From Paludibacteraceae bacterium (GTDB taxonomy: Bacteria; Bacteroidota; Bacteroidia; Bacteroidales; Paludibacteraceae): a stretch of 64,000 nt of DNA. The stretch is from assembly GCA_024399495.1 (NCBI GenBank), contig JAKSNY010000011.1, positions 1 through 64,000 on the forward strand, given 5' to 3'. Positions 29,033-37,851 of the stretch are shown here, one piece after another. The number at the start of each line of letters is the position of its first letter. Positions within the stretch are counted from its first letter, which is position 1. A program made the translations under genes and the position numbers. The notes under the pieces are model-generated. The model was not told the origin of the DNA. It made no database searches and was given only the letters and a program-made list of their open reading frames with translations.

Positions 29033-30316
29033 TCAAAGAGATGTCAGCCAATGGGAAGCGGTAACGCAATGAATTGTTTTTCCTTCTGTTTCAATGTTTT
29101 GTTCATCTCCGTACATCATTATCAGTGTCAGATTGTTACAACTGGTAAGTTTTGATGCTTTAACAAGTCCGTTCACCTCTCTATTATATTGTTTTGTTGT
29201 AGGATTGGTAAAATCGTATGTAACTTGGATTAGTTGTTTTATGTGAAAAGACTCTGTAATTACAAAATCACATTCAAAATCATTATTGTAACGCAAATAG
29301 TAAATCTGCTGATATTCACTACGTAGTCTGCGCATCAACTCCAAGGCTATGACATTTTCCAAACGCAATCCATAACTTTCTGTCATAATTACATTTTCTC
29401 TTTCTACAATGAAAGATGTGTCTATGGAATATGTTTTTCTTGCAATGTTTCTTTCTTTGCTTTTTAGAGAGAATTTAGGCACCAATCTAAAAAGATAAGC
29501 ATTGTTTAAATAATCAATGTAATTTTTGGTGGTATGCACTGATTTAATATTCAATTCTTCTGTTATATCATTGTATGACTTTTCCTGGCAGAACCAATCC
29601 AACATTCTGTTTGCTAATTCCAAAACGGTTTTTTTATACTTTATCTTGTAGCGTTTGCAAACATCTTTTTCTACGATGGCAGTCAAAAGAGATTGTAAAA
29701 AATCATGTCTTGGCATATCTGTATCTGTGATAAGTTCAGGGAAACCGCCAAACATCATATATTTTTCCAATGCGTTATTTCTAAGTCCGCACGCTTTTAC
29801 AGAACTTGATTTAATATCTATATCAGTTATTGTACAAAATTCAGCAAACGAAAACGGGAACAACTCTATCTGATGGTATCGTCCCGTCAAGTGTGTGCTT
29901 AACTCTCCACTAAGAAGATTGGCGTTACTGCCTGTTAGTAGGATGTGTATTTGTTGTCTAAGTAACCTGTTTACAAACAATGCCCAATTTTTTATATTTT
30001 GAACCTCATCTAAAAAAAGGTGTGTGAAATTTCCGTAAATAGTGTATAACATTTGTAGAATTTCATCCAAATCATCTGATTTTGCAAAAATCAAACGCTC
30101 ATCATCAAAATTTACGTATGCGAATTTGACATCGCTTTCAAGCAATACCTTTTGGCACAGGGTTGATTTGCCGCTTCTTCTGACCCCAATTACTATTTGT
30201 GCCAACTTGCTGTTTAAGTCAATATCTTTTTCTTCTTTGCGTGGGCATAGTTTGCCCGTATCTATGGCAAACAACTCCTCTTTTTGTGACTCCAATATTT
30301 GTTTTAGGTTTTTCAT
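29033..30316 (-). CDS. AAA ATPase with DUF4143 (AAA_14 type)
   Basis: A 427-residue ATPase of the large AAA_14/DUF4143 family, common and highly variable in Bacteroidota and without an agreed function. Walker A is GVRRSGKSTLCQ near residue 44 and Walker B is LFLDEVQN near 97. A winged-helix-like part (around 230-270) and a C-terminal DUF4143 nuclease-like region follow. It is convergent with the polyferredoxin gene. Its promoter lies at 30344-30374 with an iteron array upstream. Fragments of the same family occur at 45336, 55768 and 58200. Confidence 0.88.
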   Translation of the reverse strand: MKNLKQILESQKEELFAIDTGKLCPRKEEKDIDLNSKLAQIVIGVRRSGKSTLCQKVLLESDVKFAYVNFDDERLIFAKSDDLDEILQMLYTIYGNFTHLFLDEVQNIKNWALFVNRLLRQQIHILLTGSNANLLSGELSTHLTGRYHQIELFPFSFAEFCTITDIDIKSSSVKACGLRNNALEKYMMFGGFPELITDTDMPRHDFLQSLLTAIVEKDVCKRYKIKYKKTVLELANRMLDWFCQEKSYNDITEELNIKSVHTTKNYIDYLNNAYLFRLVPKFSLKSKERNIARKTYSIDTSFIVERENVIMTESYGLRLENVIALELMRRLRSEYQQIYYLRYNNDFECDFVITESFHIKQLIQVTYDFTNPTTKQYNREVNGLVKASKLTSCNNLTLIMMYGDEQNIETEGKTIHCVTASHWLTSL

Positions 30317-30343
30317 ACAATATTGCCTTTTTTTATTGTTTTA

Positions 30344-30374
30344 CAAAGCTACTGATTTATTTTGACTTAACAAA
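30344..30374 (-). promoter_or_regulatory. Promoter of the AAA/DUF4143 ATPase gene
   Basis: On the minus strand the -7 box TAGCTTTG (30351-30344) and the -33 box TTTG (30374-30371) are spaced by 19 nt. The start codon lies 27 nt downstream of the -7 box. Confidence 0.75.
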
Positions 30375-30386
30375 ATATTTTGCCTA

Positions 30387-30464
30387 TAAACTGCACAAAT
30401 TGTGAAAAAATCAATGTCTAAACTGCACAAATTAAGGAATTTTTAGCCTCTAAACTGCACAAAA
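30387..30464. repeat. Three 14-bp iterons at exact 32-bp spacing
   Basis: TAAACTGCACAAAT occurs at 30387 and 30419, and TAAACTGCACAAAA at 30451. Start-to-start distance is 32 bp both times, close to three helical turns. The spacers between them differ. The array begins 13 bp upstream of the ATPase -33 box and is a candidate operator. Confidence 0.85.
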
Positions 30465-30518
30465 ACATAGTACTATAACTGATAGTCAAAAAAATTCAGA
30501 TATATCAAAAAAAATTGC

Positions 30519-30526
30519 TATCTTTG
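30519..30526 (+). promoter_or_regulatory. -7 box TATCTTTG before the lipoprotein gene
   Basis: An exact TAnnTTTG match. The expected transcription start (about 30533) makes ATG 30548 a better start than ATG 30536. Confidence 0.6.
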
Positions 30527-30547
30527 CAAGGTAATATGCATTGGTTT

Positions 30548-31153
30548 ATGAAACTGAAAAGTGGTATCATATTAGTTCTGGCGGCGATGATGATGGCATC
30601 GTGCATTAAGGAGAGAAACCTTAATTATGACCAGGCTCTACTTGAGAATGAGATTGGCAATAACAACCTTATGATTGCATACAGAGTGCCTGCCGGCTAC
30701 AAGATGGTAGATTCTGATTTTACAGATTCCATTGCAAAATTGGAACATGCTTTAGACCCTTTTGCAGAACGCAGGATAGCCATTTTTGTGGATACGCTGC
30801 TTGGCAATGCAAACATAAGCCTATACGATATGAGGCAACTACCCTACGAGCGTACAGAAGACCGTCTGGACTTATATAAGGCTGCCTATAATCCTAACAA
30901 TCAATGGGAAAGCATAGAGAAAAACGTGTTTAAATATGGTGATTTTGAAAAGATAGTGGAGCTTATAATGGTTAATGAGACACAGAACCGCCGCCTGCAG
31001 AAATACTATTTTTATGAGGAAGGCAAAGCTCAGTTCAGTGTTGACTACTATTTTAGGAATGACTACTACAATGATTTAAAGCCGTATATTGATGCCTCGT
31101 TAGCATCGTTTCATAAAGATATTCAAATTATTATTTCGGGACAAGGGACTTAA
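30548..31153 (+). CDS. Putative lipoprotein of unknown function
   Basis: A 201-residue exported protein. The signal peptide MKLKSGIILVLAAMMMASC ends in a lipobox (MASC), so it is probably lipid-anchored. The rest is soluble, acidic and helical with many Tyr and Asn residues; I do not recognise a family. It lies upstream of ribE, separated by heptamer repeats. Confidence 0.75.
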   Translation: MKLKSGIILVLAAMMMASCIKERNLNYDQALLENEIGNNNLMIAYRVPAGYKMVDSDFTDSIAKLEHALDPFAERRIAIFVDTLLGNANISLYDMRQLPYERTEDRLDLYKAAYNPNNQWESIEKNVFKYGDFEKIVELIMVNETQNRRLQKYYFYEEGKAQFSVDYYFRNDYYNDLKPYIDASLASFHKDIQIIISGQGT

Positions 31154-31155
31154 TT

Positions 31156-31227
31156 AGTGGAGAGTGGACAGTGGACAATTAAATATTTCCTTCACTTTCA
31201 ACTTTCAACTTTCAATTTTCAATTATT
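31156..31227. repeat. Two kinds of heptamer repeat before ribE
   Basis: AGTGGAC units (about 31156-31178) are followed by AACTTTC units (about 31190-31225). Confidence 0.85.
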
Positions 31228-31833
31228 ATGTTTTGCGGAATTGTGGAGACCACCGCTAAAGTGGTAAAAATAGAGAAAGAGAGCGGCAATGTACATTTTA
31301 CACTTACATGCCCATTTACAAGTGAGTTAAAGATAGACCAAAGTGTGGCACACGATGGTGTATGTCTTACAGTAGTTAAGATAGAGGGAGAGAACTACAC
31401 CGTTACGGCTATGAAGGAGACCCTTGACCGTTCCAACTTAGGCACATGGGAGGTTGGTACAGAGGTTAATGTGGAACGCAGTATGGTTATGAACGGCAGG
31501 CTTGACGGTCATATAGTGCAAGGTCATGTAGATGAGACCGCAGTATGCACCTGTGTTACAGAGAATCAAGGCAGTTGGTACTTCACTTTTAAGTACAAGG
31601 CGGATAAGGAGATGCAGAAACGTGGTTACATCACTGTGGATAAGGGTTCTGTAACTGTAAACGGTACCAGCCTTACTGTATGCAACCCTACAGAAGACAC
31701 TTTTATAGTTTCCATTATACCCTACACCTACACCAATACAAACTTCCATAACATAAAGGAAGGTACTGTTGTAAATATAGAGTTTGATATTATAGGCAAA
31801 TACATTGCCAGAATCTGTCAGAATGTCATCTAA
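31228..31833 (+). CDS. ribE: Riboflavin synthase, alpha chain
   Basis: A 201-residue enzyme that dismutates two 6,7-dimethyl-8-ribityllumazine molecules to riboflavin. It has the two lumazine-binding repeats (about 1-95 and 96-195), the N-terminal signature MFCGIVE (usually MFTGIVE) and the second-repeat start NGRLDGHIVQGHVDE. Its end overlaps the rlmN start by 11 nt. Confidence 0.95.
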   Translation: MFCGIVETTAKVVKIEKESGNVHFTLTCPFTSELKIDQSVAHDGVCLTVVKIEGENYTVTAMKETLDRSNLGTWEVGTEVNVERSMVMNGRLDGHIVQGHVDETAVCTCVTENQGSWYFTFKYKADKEMQKRGYITVDKGSVTVNGTSLTVCNPTEDTFIVSIIPYTYTNTNFHNIKEGTVVNIEFDIIGKYIARICQNVI

Positions 31834-32884
31834 GACTCTTTTAGGAATGACTCTTGCAGAATTGCAGGAGGTGGTTACAAATTTGGGATTGCCTAAGTTT
31901 ACAGCATCTCAAATTGCAGGGTGGCTTTATCAGAAGCGTGTAACCTCAATTGATGAGATGACAAACATATCCCTTAAAGGGCGTGAAGCCTTATCTAAAG
32001 AGTATGTTGTGGGCAGAAGCAAGTCTGTAAAGGCAAGCAGGAGTAAAGACGGTACGGTAAAGTATCTGTTTAAGATTGAGGAAAATAAATTTGTAGAGAG
32101 CGTATATATACCAGAGGAAGACCGTGCAACACTTTGTATTTCGTCTCAGATAGGCTGTCAGATGGGTTGCGATTTCTGTGCCACAGGCAAGCAAGGTTTT
32201 AAGGGGAATCTGACATCGGGGCAGATACTAAACCAAATACTTGAAACAGAGCGTTTTGACACCCTTACAAATATAGTTTATATGGGTATGGGAGAACCTC
32301 TTAACAATACAGATGAGGTTCTAAAGTCTATTGAAATAGTAACCAGCAACTATGGTATGGCTTGGAGTCCTAAAAGGGTAACTCTCTCTACTGTAGGTAT
32401 TTTGCCAGGGTTGAAAAGATTTTTGGATGAGAGCAAATGCAATCTTGCAATAAGCCTGCATTTTCCCTATTCAGAGATGAGAGCCGCATATATGCCTGCT
32501 GAAAAGGCGTATCCGCTGAATGAGGTGCTTACACTTGTAAAGCAGTATGATTGGAGTGGTCAGAGGCGTATATCGTTTGAATATACAATGTTTAACGGCG
32601 TTAATGACTCTGTGGCAGATGCGGAACGTTTGGCAAAACTTATAAAGGGAATTATGTGTAGAGTTAATATTATACCCTACCATACAATACCCGATGTAAA
32701 GTTACTGCCGTCAAAGACGGAAACTATGAATGAATTTGTGAGAACATTAGAAAAACATAACATAACAGCAACCATCCGCCGCTCTCGTGGACAAGATATA
32801 GAGGCGGCGTGCGGAACATTGTCAACTGTCAACTTTGTTAAAACAAGTTTTAACCATGTTACTTCGTCACTCGGCATAACTTAA
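31823..32884 (+). CDS. rlmN: Dual-specificity 23S rRNA/tRNA adenine-C2 methyltransferase
   Basis: A 353-residue radical SAM enzyme that methylates A2503 of 23S rRNA and A37 of some tRNAs. The cluster motif CQMGCDFC is near residue 112 and the methyl-carrying Cys is in EAACGTL near 331. The normal protein ends close to that point; here about 19 more residues (TVNFVKTSFNHV...) follow. They are encoded by a heptamer/palindromic repeat element, and the stop codon lies inside it. ATG 31823 is preferred over TTG 31805. Confidence 0.95.
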   Translation: MSSKTLLGMTLAELQEVVTNLGLPKFTASQIAGWLYQKRVTSIDEMTNISLKGREALSKEYVVGRSKSVKASRSKDGTVKYLFKIEENKFVESVYIPEEDRATLCISSQIGCQMGCDFCATGKQGFKGNLTSGQILNQILETERFDTLTNIVYMGMGEPLNNTDEVLKSIEIVTSNYGMAWSPKRVTLSTVGILPGLKRFLDESKCNLAISLHFPYSEMRAAYMPAEKAYPLNEVLTLVKQYDWSGQRRISFEYTMFNGVNDSVADAERLAKLIKGIMCRVNIIPYHTIPDVKLLPSKTETMNEFVRTLEKHNITATIRRSRGQDIEAACGTLSTVNFVKTSFNHVTSSLGIT

Positions 32885-32938
32885 GTAAACTTAGTTCTGC
32901 ACTCGTTCCTAGTAACAGTCAACTTTCAATTAAAATAA
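32818..32938. repeat. Palindromic intergenic element, copy B, overlapping the rlmN 3' end
   Basis: GTCAACT heptamers precede a GTTAAAAC/GTTTTAAC hairpin (32837-32854), ACTCGGCATAA (32869-32879), a TAAGT/ACTTA hairpin (32882-32893) and TTCTGCACTCG (32895-32905). The order matches copy A at 1750-1819, while both hairpins have different but still complementary sequences. Confidence 0.8.
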
Positions 32939-32940
32939 CA

Positions 32941-33969
32941 ATGAATATGAAGAATATAATAACATCACTTATCTCGTTTTCCGCACTGTTTTCTGCACTG
33001 CTTTTGTCATCGTGCGGTGGTGTAAGCACCAAGCCTAACATTACAGGCAGGGCTTTTGAGGTGCTTGTAGTTATTGACGACTCTATCGCAAAAAGTGCCG
33101 TAGGAGACTCTCTGTTTGGCATACTTAACCAAGATGTGCCTTGCATGCCACAGTCTGAGCCATATTTCAACATATCCAAAACGCCACATCGGGCATTCTC
33201 TGATATTCTTAAACCTGCACGTAACATTATTATAGTTAACGTAGGCGACCTTTACAGCCGTGTAAAACTCTCTAACGAGGAAAACAAGTGGGCTACAACC
33301 CAAAGCGTAATGACCATTAACGGACCTGATATAGAGAGCGTTGCCTCCGCCATCGGGAAATATGAGAAAGATATAATAAACTACTTTGTAAAATCAGAAC
33401 GCAAACGCTCCATATCATACCAAAGCCACTACCCTGAAGCCAAGGCAATGGAGAGAGTGAAAGAGAAATTCGGATTCACTATGGTGGTGCCTAAAGGATT
33501 CAACAGATTTAAGGAGGCTGATGATTTTATGTGGATTTCAAACTCAAGCAATGACGTGCGTCAGAATTTAGTAATCTACACATATCCATATAACTGTACA
33601 GAGGCATTTACAAGAGAGATGATACTGCATAAGCGTGATTCTGTTATGATGATAAACATACCCGGACCGTCAGAAGATTCTTATATGGGTACTGAATACA
33701 AGTTTGAGCCTCCCCTATTCTATAACAATGCTCTTGAAAGCGGAGATTATGCCGCAGAGGTGCGTGGATTGTGGACTGTTATAGGAGACATTATGGGTGG
33801 TCCGTTTGTAAGCGTGACATGTCTTGATAAAGAGCAGAACAGAGTGGTTACTGCAGAGGCTTTCATCTATGCTCCCAATCAGTATAAACGCAATATAATG
33901 AGACAGTTGGAATCTATATTATACACCATAAAATTCAATAAAGACAATAAAAATGGACAGCAAGATTAA
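32941..33969 (+). CDS. DUF4837 family lipoprotein
   Basis: A 342-residue lipoprotein with a lipobox at LLLSSC (residues 16-21 when counted from the second Met). It fits the DUF4837 family, found in Bacteroidota next to rlmN and pdxA; function unknown. Two Met codons (32941 and 32947) are equally possible starts. It overlaps pdxA by 17 nt. Confidence 0.8.
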   Translation: MNMKNIITSLISFSALFSALLLSSCGGVSTKPNITGRAFEVLVVIDDSIAKSAVGDSLFGILNQDVPCMPQSEPYFNISKTPHRAFSDILKPARNIIIVNVGDLYSRVKLSNEENKWATTQSVMTINGPDIESVASAIGKYEKDIINYFVKSERKRSISYQSHYPEAKAMERVKEKFGFTMVVPKGFNRFKEADDFMWISNSSNDVRQNLVIYTYPYNCTEAFTREMILHKRDSVMMINIPGPSEDSYMGTEYKFEPPLFYNNALESGDYAAEVRGLWTVIGDIMGGPFVSVTCLDKEQNRVVTAEAFIYAPNQYKRNIMRQLESILYTIKFNKDNKNGQQD

Positions 33970-34954
33970 AATAGGAATAACCCAAGGAGACATTAACGGT
34001 ATAGGATATGAGGTTATTTTAAAGACACTTGAAGATAACAGAATACTTGATTTCTGCATTCCCATTGTATATGGCTCGCCTAAAGTGGCTGCATATCATC
34101 GTAAGGTGCTTAACCTCAATACAAATCTTAACCTAATAAGCAATGCTTCTGAAGCATCGGACAAGCATGCAAACATAATAAACTGCAACAGTGATGAGGT
34201 TAAAGTGGATTTGGCACAAAGTACTGAGGGTGCAGGCGAGGCTGCATTCCAAGCATTGGAGAAAGCCACCGCCGACCTTAAAAACGGACTCATCGATGCT
34301 CTTGTAACAGCACCTATAAACAAAAAGAATATTCAGTCAGATAAATTCACGTTCCCAGGACACACAGAATACTTGGAACAGTTGTTCGGTGCTAAAGGAG
34401 ATGCACTTATGCTGCTTGTAAGTGAGCGTCTAAGAGTTGCAGTGGCTACAGGTCATGTGCCTGTGTCAAAGGTTTCACAAATTCTTACTAAAGACCTTAT
34501 ACTTAATAAATTAAGAGCACTTAACAAATCCCTTACATTAGATTTTGCAATAAACAAGCCTCGTATTGCCGTATTGGGGCTCAACCCTCATAGCGGAGAC
34601 CAAGGAGTAATTGGTAACGAGGAGCAGGAGATAATAAAGCCGGCTATTAAGGAAGCCTTAGATGAGGGTATTGTTTGTATAGGACCGCTACCGTCAGACG
34701 GATTTTTTGGCAACGATGAATATACAAAATATGATGGTATCCTTGCCATGTATCATGACCAAGGTCTTATACCATTTAAGCTTTTAAGTATGGATAGCGG
34801 TGTAAACTACACAGCCGGACTCAGCATAGTACGCACATCGCCAGACCATGGTACAGCATACGATATTGCAGGACAAAACATTGCATCAGAAAACTCATTC
34901 CGTCAGGCAATTTATGCCGCTATAGATATAGTAAAGAACAGAGAAAATGCTTAG
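33953..34954 (+). CDS. pdxA: 4-hydroxythreonine-4-phosphate dehydrogenase
   Basis: A 333-residue NAD-dependent enzyme of pyridoxal phosphate synthesis that oxidises and decarboxylates 4-phosphohydroxy-L-threonine. Metal-ligand His residues are visible in FPGHTEYLEQL (near 136) and MYHDQGLIPFK (near 271), and the LNPHSGDQG block is near 211. It overlaps the next gene by 8 nt. Confidence 0.95.
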   Translation: MDSKIKIGITQGDINGIGYEVILKTLEDNRILDFCIPIVYGSPKVAAYHRKVLNLNTNLNLISNASEASDKHANIINCNSDEVKVDLAQSTEGAGEAAFQALEKATADLKNGLIDALVTAPINKKNIQSDKFTFPGHTEYLEQLFGAKGDALMLLVSERLRVAVATGHVPVSKVSQILTKDLILNKLRALNKSLTLDFAINKPRIAVLGLNPHSGDQGVIGNEEQEIIKPAIKEALDEGIVCIGPLPSDGFFGNDEYTKYDGILAMYHDQGLIPFKLLSMDSGVNYTAGLSIVRTSPDHGTAYDIAGQNIASENSFRQAIYAAIDIVKNRENA

Positions 34955-36170
34955 TTTGGAACAATTACAGGATATTAAGAACCGTTTTGGCATTATTGGC
35001 AACGATGCCGAGCTTAACCATGCCATAACTAAGGCTGTGCAGATTGCATCTACAGACCTTCCTGTACTTATTACAGGTGAAAGCGGTGTGGGTAAGGAGA
35101 GTATTCCTAAGATAATACACTATTTCAGCCCCAGAAAACACAATAAGATAATAACCGTAAACTGCGGAGCCATACCGGAAGGAACTATGGACTCTGAGTT
35201 GTTTGGGCATGAGAAAGGTTCGTTTACAGGTGCCTTGACAGACCGTAAGGGTTATTTTGAGGTGGCAGACGGAGGTACCATATTCTTAGATGAGGTTGGA
35301 GAGTTGCCACTCCCTACCCAAGCACGTCTGTTAAGGATTCTGCAATATGGTGAGTACTACAGAGTTGGCTCATCTGAGGTTAAGAAGACCGATGTGCGTG
35401 TTATTGCAGCCACTAACATAAATATGATGCAGGCAATAAGCAACGGTAAGTTCCGTCAGGATTTATATTACAGACTTAATGCCATACCTATACAATTGCC
35501 ACCGCTACGTGAGAGGCAAGAAGACATTTTGCCTCTGTTCAAGAAATTTGCCAATGATTTTGCAGAGGCTTACCATCGTCCGGTAATTAAACTGCAGCAG
35601 GCAGCGGTAAACATGCTTACATCTTACTATTGGCAAGGCAATATACGTCAGTTAAAAAACGTGGCAGAGCAAATATCGGCAGTGGAGACAAACCCTGACA
35701 TATCGGCAGAAACACTCTCCCACTATCTACCCGATGAGTCTCAAAGCCGGCTTCCTTTAGTGGTAAACGGTGCCAGACCAGCCGACGATTTCAGTAATGA
35801 ACGTGAACTGCTATACAAGGTACTTTTTGATATGAAACACGATATGGACGAGCTTAAAAAGGCTTTTGCAGAGCTAAAGGCAAACGGAATCCAGACATCG
35901 GGTGACAATAAAAAACAAAAAGGCATTCAGCAGTTTGAGTGGAAAGAGGCACAACTTTACAATGAGGAACAAGAAAATATACAAAACCAACCCATTGATA
36001 CAGAGAAAAATAAAGAAGAAGACACAGTTTCTGTAAGCGATATGGAAAAAGAGCTTATAACAAAGGTACTTGACAAGTATAAAGGCAAACGCTCACTTGC
36101 CGCCGCAGAGCTTGGCATATCAGAGAGAACTCTGTACAGAAGGCTTGTTGAATATGGACTAACTAAATAG
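34947..36170 (+). CDS. Sigma-54 activator (AAA+ with Fis-type HTH)
   Basis: A 407-residue enhancer-binding protein without an N-terminal receiver or sensor domain. The AAA+ core begins at once: Walker A GESGVGKES near residue 42, the sigma-54 contact loop GSFTGA (a GAFTGA variant) near 90, and Walker B IFLDEVGELP near 110. A linker of low complexity (about 255-350) leads to a Fis-type HTH (KRSLAAAELGISERTLYRRL) at the C-terminus. It should drive transcription from sigma-54 promoters; one such site lies upstream of groES in this window. Confidence 0.93.
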   Translation: MLSLEQLQDIKNRFGIIGNDAELNHAITKAVQIASTDLPVLITGESGVGKESIPKIIHYFSPRKHNKIITVNCGAIPEGTMDSELFGHEKGSFTGALTDRKGYFEVADGGTIFLDEVGELPLPTQARLLRILQYGEYYRVGSSEVKKTDVRVIAATNINMMQAISNGKFRQDLYYRLNAIPIQLPPLRERQEDILPLFKKFANDFAEAYHRPVIKLQQAAVNMLTSYYWQGNIRQLKNVAEQISAVETNPDISAETLSHYLPDESQSRLPLVVNGARPADDFSNERELLYKVLFDMKHDMDELKKAFAELKANGIQTSGDNKKQKGIQQFEWKEAQLYNEEQENIQNQPIDTEKNKEEDTVSVSDMEKELITKVLDKYKGKRSLAAAELGISERTLYRRLVEYGLTK

Positions 36171-36239
36171 TGGACAGTGGATAGTGGACAGTGGACAATT
36201 CTCACTGTCAACTGTCAATTGTCAACTGTCAACTAAATA
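36168..36239. repeat. Heptamer repeat (AGTGGAC / AACTGTC)
   Basis: About nine 7-bp units, first AGTGGAC-like then AACTGTC-like (near reverse complements), so the block can fold into a hairpin. It fills the gap before lptE. Confidence 0.85.
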
Positions 36240-36242
36240 ATA

Positions 36243-36761
36243 ATGAACGTAAAAATATCAAAAACATTACTAATCTTAACCTCCGCACTGCTATTGTGTG
36301 GTTGCACCATATCGTATAAGTTTAACGGAACGATTATAGATTACAATAAGGTTAAATCCATATCAATACAGGATTTTCAGAACCGTGCCGCTATGGTGTA
36401 TGCTCCGCTTACAATTAAATTAAACGAGGAGATTAGAGATATATACACCCGCCAGACAAGGCTTACACTATTACGCCAAAATGGAGATTTGGAACTTGAA
36501 GGAGAAGTTACAGGTTACGATTTGACCCCACAAGCCATCACCTCCGACAACTCTTTAGCATCTGAAACAAGGCTTACCATAAAGATAAACGTGCGTTACA
36601 CAAATAATACAGACCATGAGGAGGATTTTGAACGCAGTTATTCAGCATATAGGAATTTTGACAGCAACAGATTGCTCACCGATGTTCAAGATGAGCTTAT
36701 AGATGAGATACTTAAAGAGATTTGCGAAAACATATACAACGATACAGTCGCTAATTGGTAA
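36243..36761 (+). CDS. lptE: LPS assembly lipoprotein LptE
   Basis: A 172-residue lipoprotein with lipobox LLLCGC near residue 20 and the Bacteroidota LptE layout (IDYNKVKSISIQDFQNRAA, then DLELEGEVTGYDLTPQAI). It plugs the LptD barrel in the outer membrane during lipopolysaccharide export. Confidence 0.9.
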   Translation: MNVKISKTLLILTSALLLCGCTISYKFNGTIIDYNKVKSISIQDFQNRAAMVYAPLTIKLNEEIRDIYTRQTRLTLLRQNGDLELEGEVTGYDLTPQAITSDNSLASETRLTIKINVRYTNNTDHEEDFERSYSAYRNFDSNRLLTDVQDELIDEILKEICENIYNDTVANW

Positions 36762-36796
36762 TCACTATCCACTGTCCACTGTCAACTAATAATATT

Positions 36797-37369
36797 ATGA
36801 CCTCTGATGAACTGATTACATATATAGAACATCCGGAACTGCTTAACAAGCGGACTCTGCCAGAGACTAAGGAACTTGCAAAACAGTATCCTTATTTTCA
36901 GAGTGCAGCCCTACTCTATCTTATGAATCTTAAAGCCACCAATGATTTGCTTTATCAGTCGGAACTTAAAAGAGTGGCTCTTCTTGTACCCGACAGAAGT
37001 GTTCTTGAAAGGATTTTAAATGCTGAGCCATCATCTGATTCAATATATTCCCTACCCGATGTTGATTCCAAAACTACAGAAAGTGCCAAATTGGAACAAC
37101 AGGAGCTGATAGACAAATTTATTGAGACTGACCCTCATATAAAACCTGTAGATGATTCGGTATCGGGTGATATCGGGGTAAAAAATAATGACGACATAAA
37201 TGTTACCGACAGCATTTTTACAGAGAGTTTGGCAAATATCTACATAAAACAACAACAATATTCAAAGGCAATTCGCATTTTTGAGAAATTAAATTTGAAA
37301 TATCCAGAAAAAAGTAGTTACTTTGCAGACCGAATTGAAAATATAAGAAAATTAACAGAAAATAATTAG
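36797..37369 (+). CDS. TPR-like protein between lptE and secG
   Basis: A 190-residue, probably cytosolic protein. The C-terminal 45 residues (LANIYIKQQQYSKAIRIFEKLNLKYPEKSSYFADRI) form one clear tetratricopeptide-like helix pair; the N-terminal part is helical and acidic. The open frame extends to 36755, but that stretch is heptamer repeat, so ATG 36797 is chosen. It is followed after 4 nt by secG. Function unknown. Confidence 0.8.
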   Translation: MTSDELITYIEHPELLNKRTLPETKELAKQYPYFQSAALLYLMNLKATNDLLYQSELKRVALLVPDRSVLERILNAEPSSDSIYSLPDVDSKTTESAKLEQQELIDKFIETDPHIKPVDDSVSGDIGVKNNDDINVTDSIFTESLANIYIKQQQYSKAIRIFEKLNLKYPEKSSYFADRIENIRKLTENN

Positions 37370-37373
37370 CGTT

Positions 37374-37700
37374 ATGTTTAAAGTATTAGTTGTATTAGCA
37401 GTAATTATTGCAATTTTGCTTATTCTGATTGTAGTTGTACAAAACTCTAAAGGTGGAGGTCTTGCCTCTCAGTTTGCAGCATCTAACAGTGTTATGGGTG
37501 TTCAGAAAACAACAGATTTTCTTGAGAAAGCCACATGGACATTGGTTGCAATAATCGTAGTGCTTAGCGTATGCTCTTCTGCATTTATTCCAAAAGCAGG
37601 AGCCAATGGTGGAGACACTCTTAGAAACAAGATTGAGGAGACAGCACCTGCACAGTCATCTCCTATTATGGCTACAGAGCCAGCCGCTGCAGCAGAATAA
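37374..37700 (+). CDS. secG: Preprotein translocase subunit SecG
   Basis: A 108-residue protein with two membrane helices (about 2-22 and 52-70) joined by the conserved SKGGGLASQF loop, plus a long Ala/Glu-rich tail. It supports the SecYEG channel. A terminator follows. Confidence 0.93.
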   Translation: MFKVLVVLAVIIAILLILIVVVQNSKGGGLASQFAASNSVMGVQKTTDFLEKATWTLVAIIVVLSVCSSAFIPKAGANGGDTLRNKIEETAPAQSSPIMATEPAAAAE

Positions 37701-37721
37701 ACTGACACAAAAAATTTTTTT

Positions 37722-37757
37722 AAGCCGATTTGTCAAAAAGTCGGCTTTTATTTTATT
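37722..37757 (+). terminator. Intrinsic terminator after secG
   Basis: AAGCCGA and TCGGCTT pair around a 10-nt loop, followed by a T-rich stretch. It ends the rlmN-to-secG unit and isolates groESL. Confidence 0.85.
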
Positions 37758-37767
37758 ATTTTTAGTT

Positions 37768-37783
37768 TGGCACGAAATTTGCA
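37768..37783 (+). promoter_or_regulatory. Sigma-54 (-24/-12) promoter before groES
   Basis: TGGCACG (37768-37774), four bases, then TTGCA (37779-37783) is an exact match to the sigma-54 consensus TGGCACGNNNNTTGCW. It lies in the groES leader region, directly after the secG terminator and about 70 nt before groES. No alternative TAnnTTTG box is seen there. Confidence 0.8.
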
Positions 37784-37786
37784 ACG

Positions 37787-37822
37787 TGTGGTGATGCGGT
37801 GATTCGGTGATGCGGTGAATCG
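37787..37822. repeat. 8-mer repeat (GGTGATGC / GGTGATTC)
   Basis: Four 8-bp units lie in the predicted groES 5' leader, between the sigma-54 site and the start codon. Confidence 0.85.
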
Positions 37823-37851
37823 AGTATTTATTAACATTTTATATATCTATT

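Noticed and set aside
30387..30464. CRISPR array
   Set aside because: Only three 14-bp repeats with 18-bp spacers, no leader or cas genes; better explained as iterons of a promoter region.
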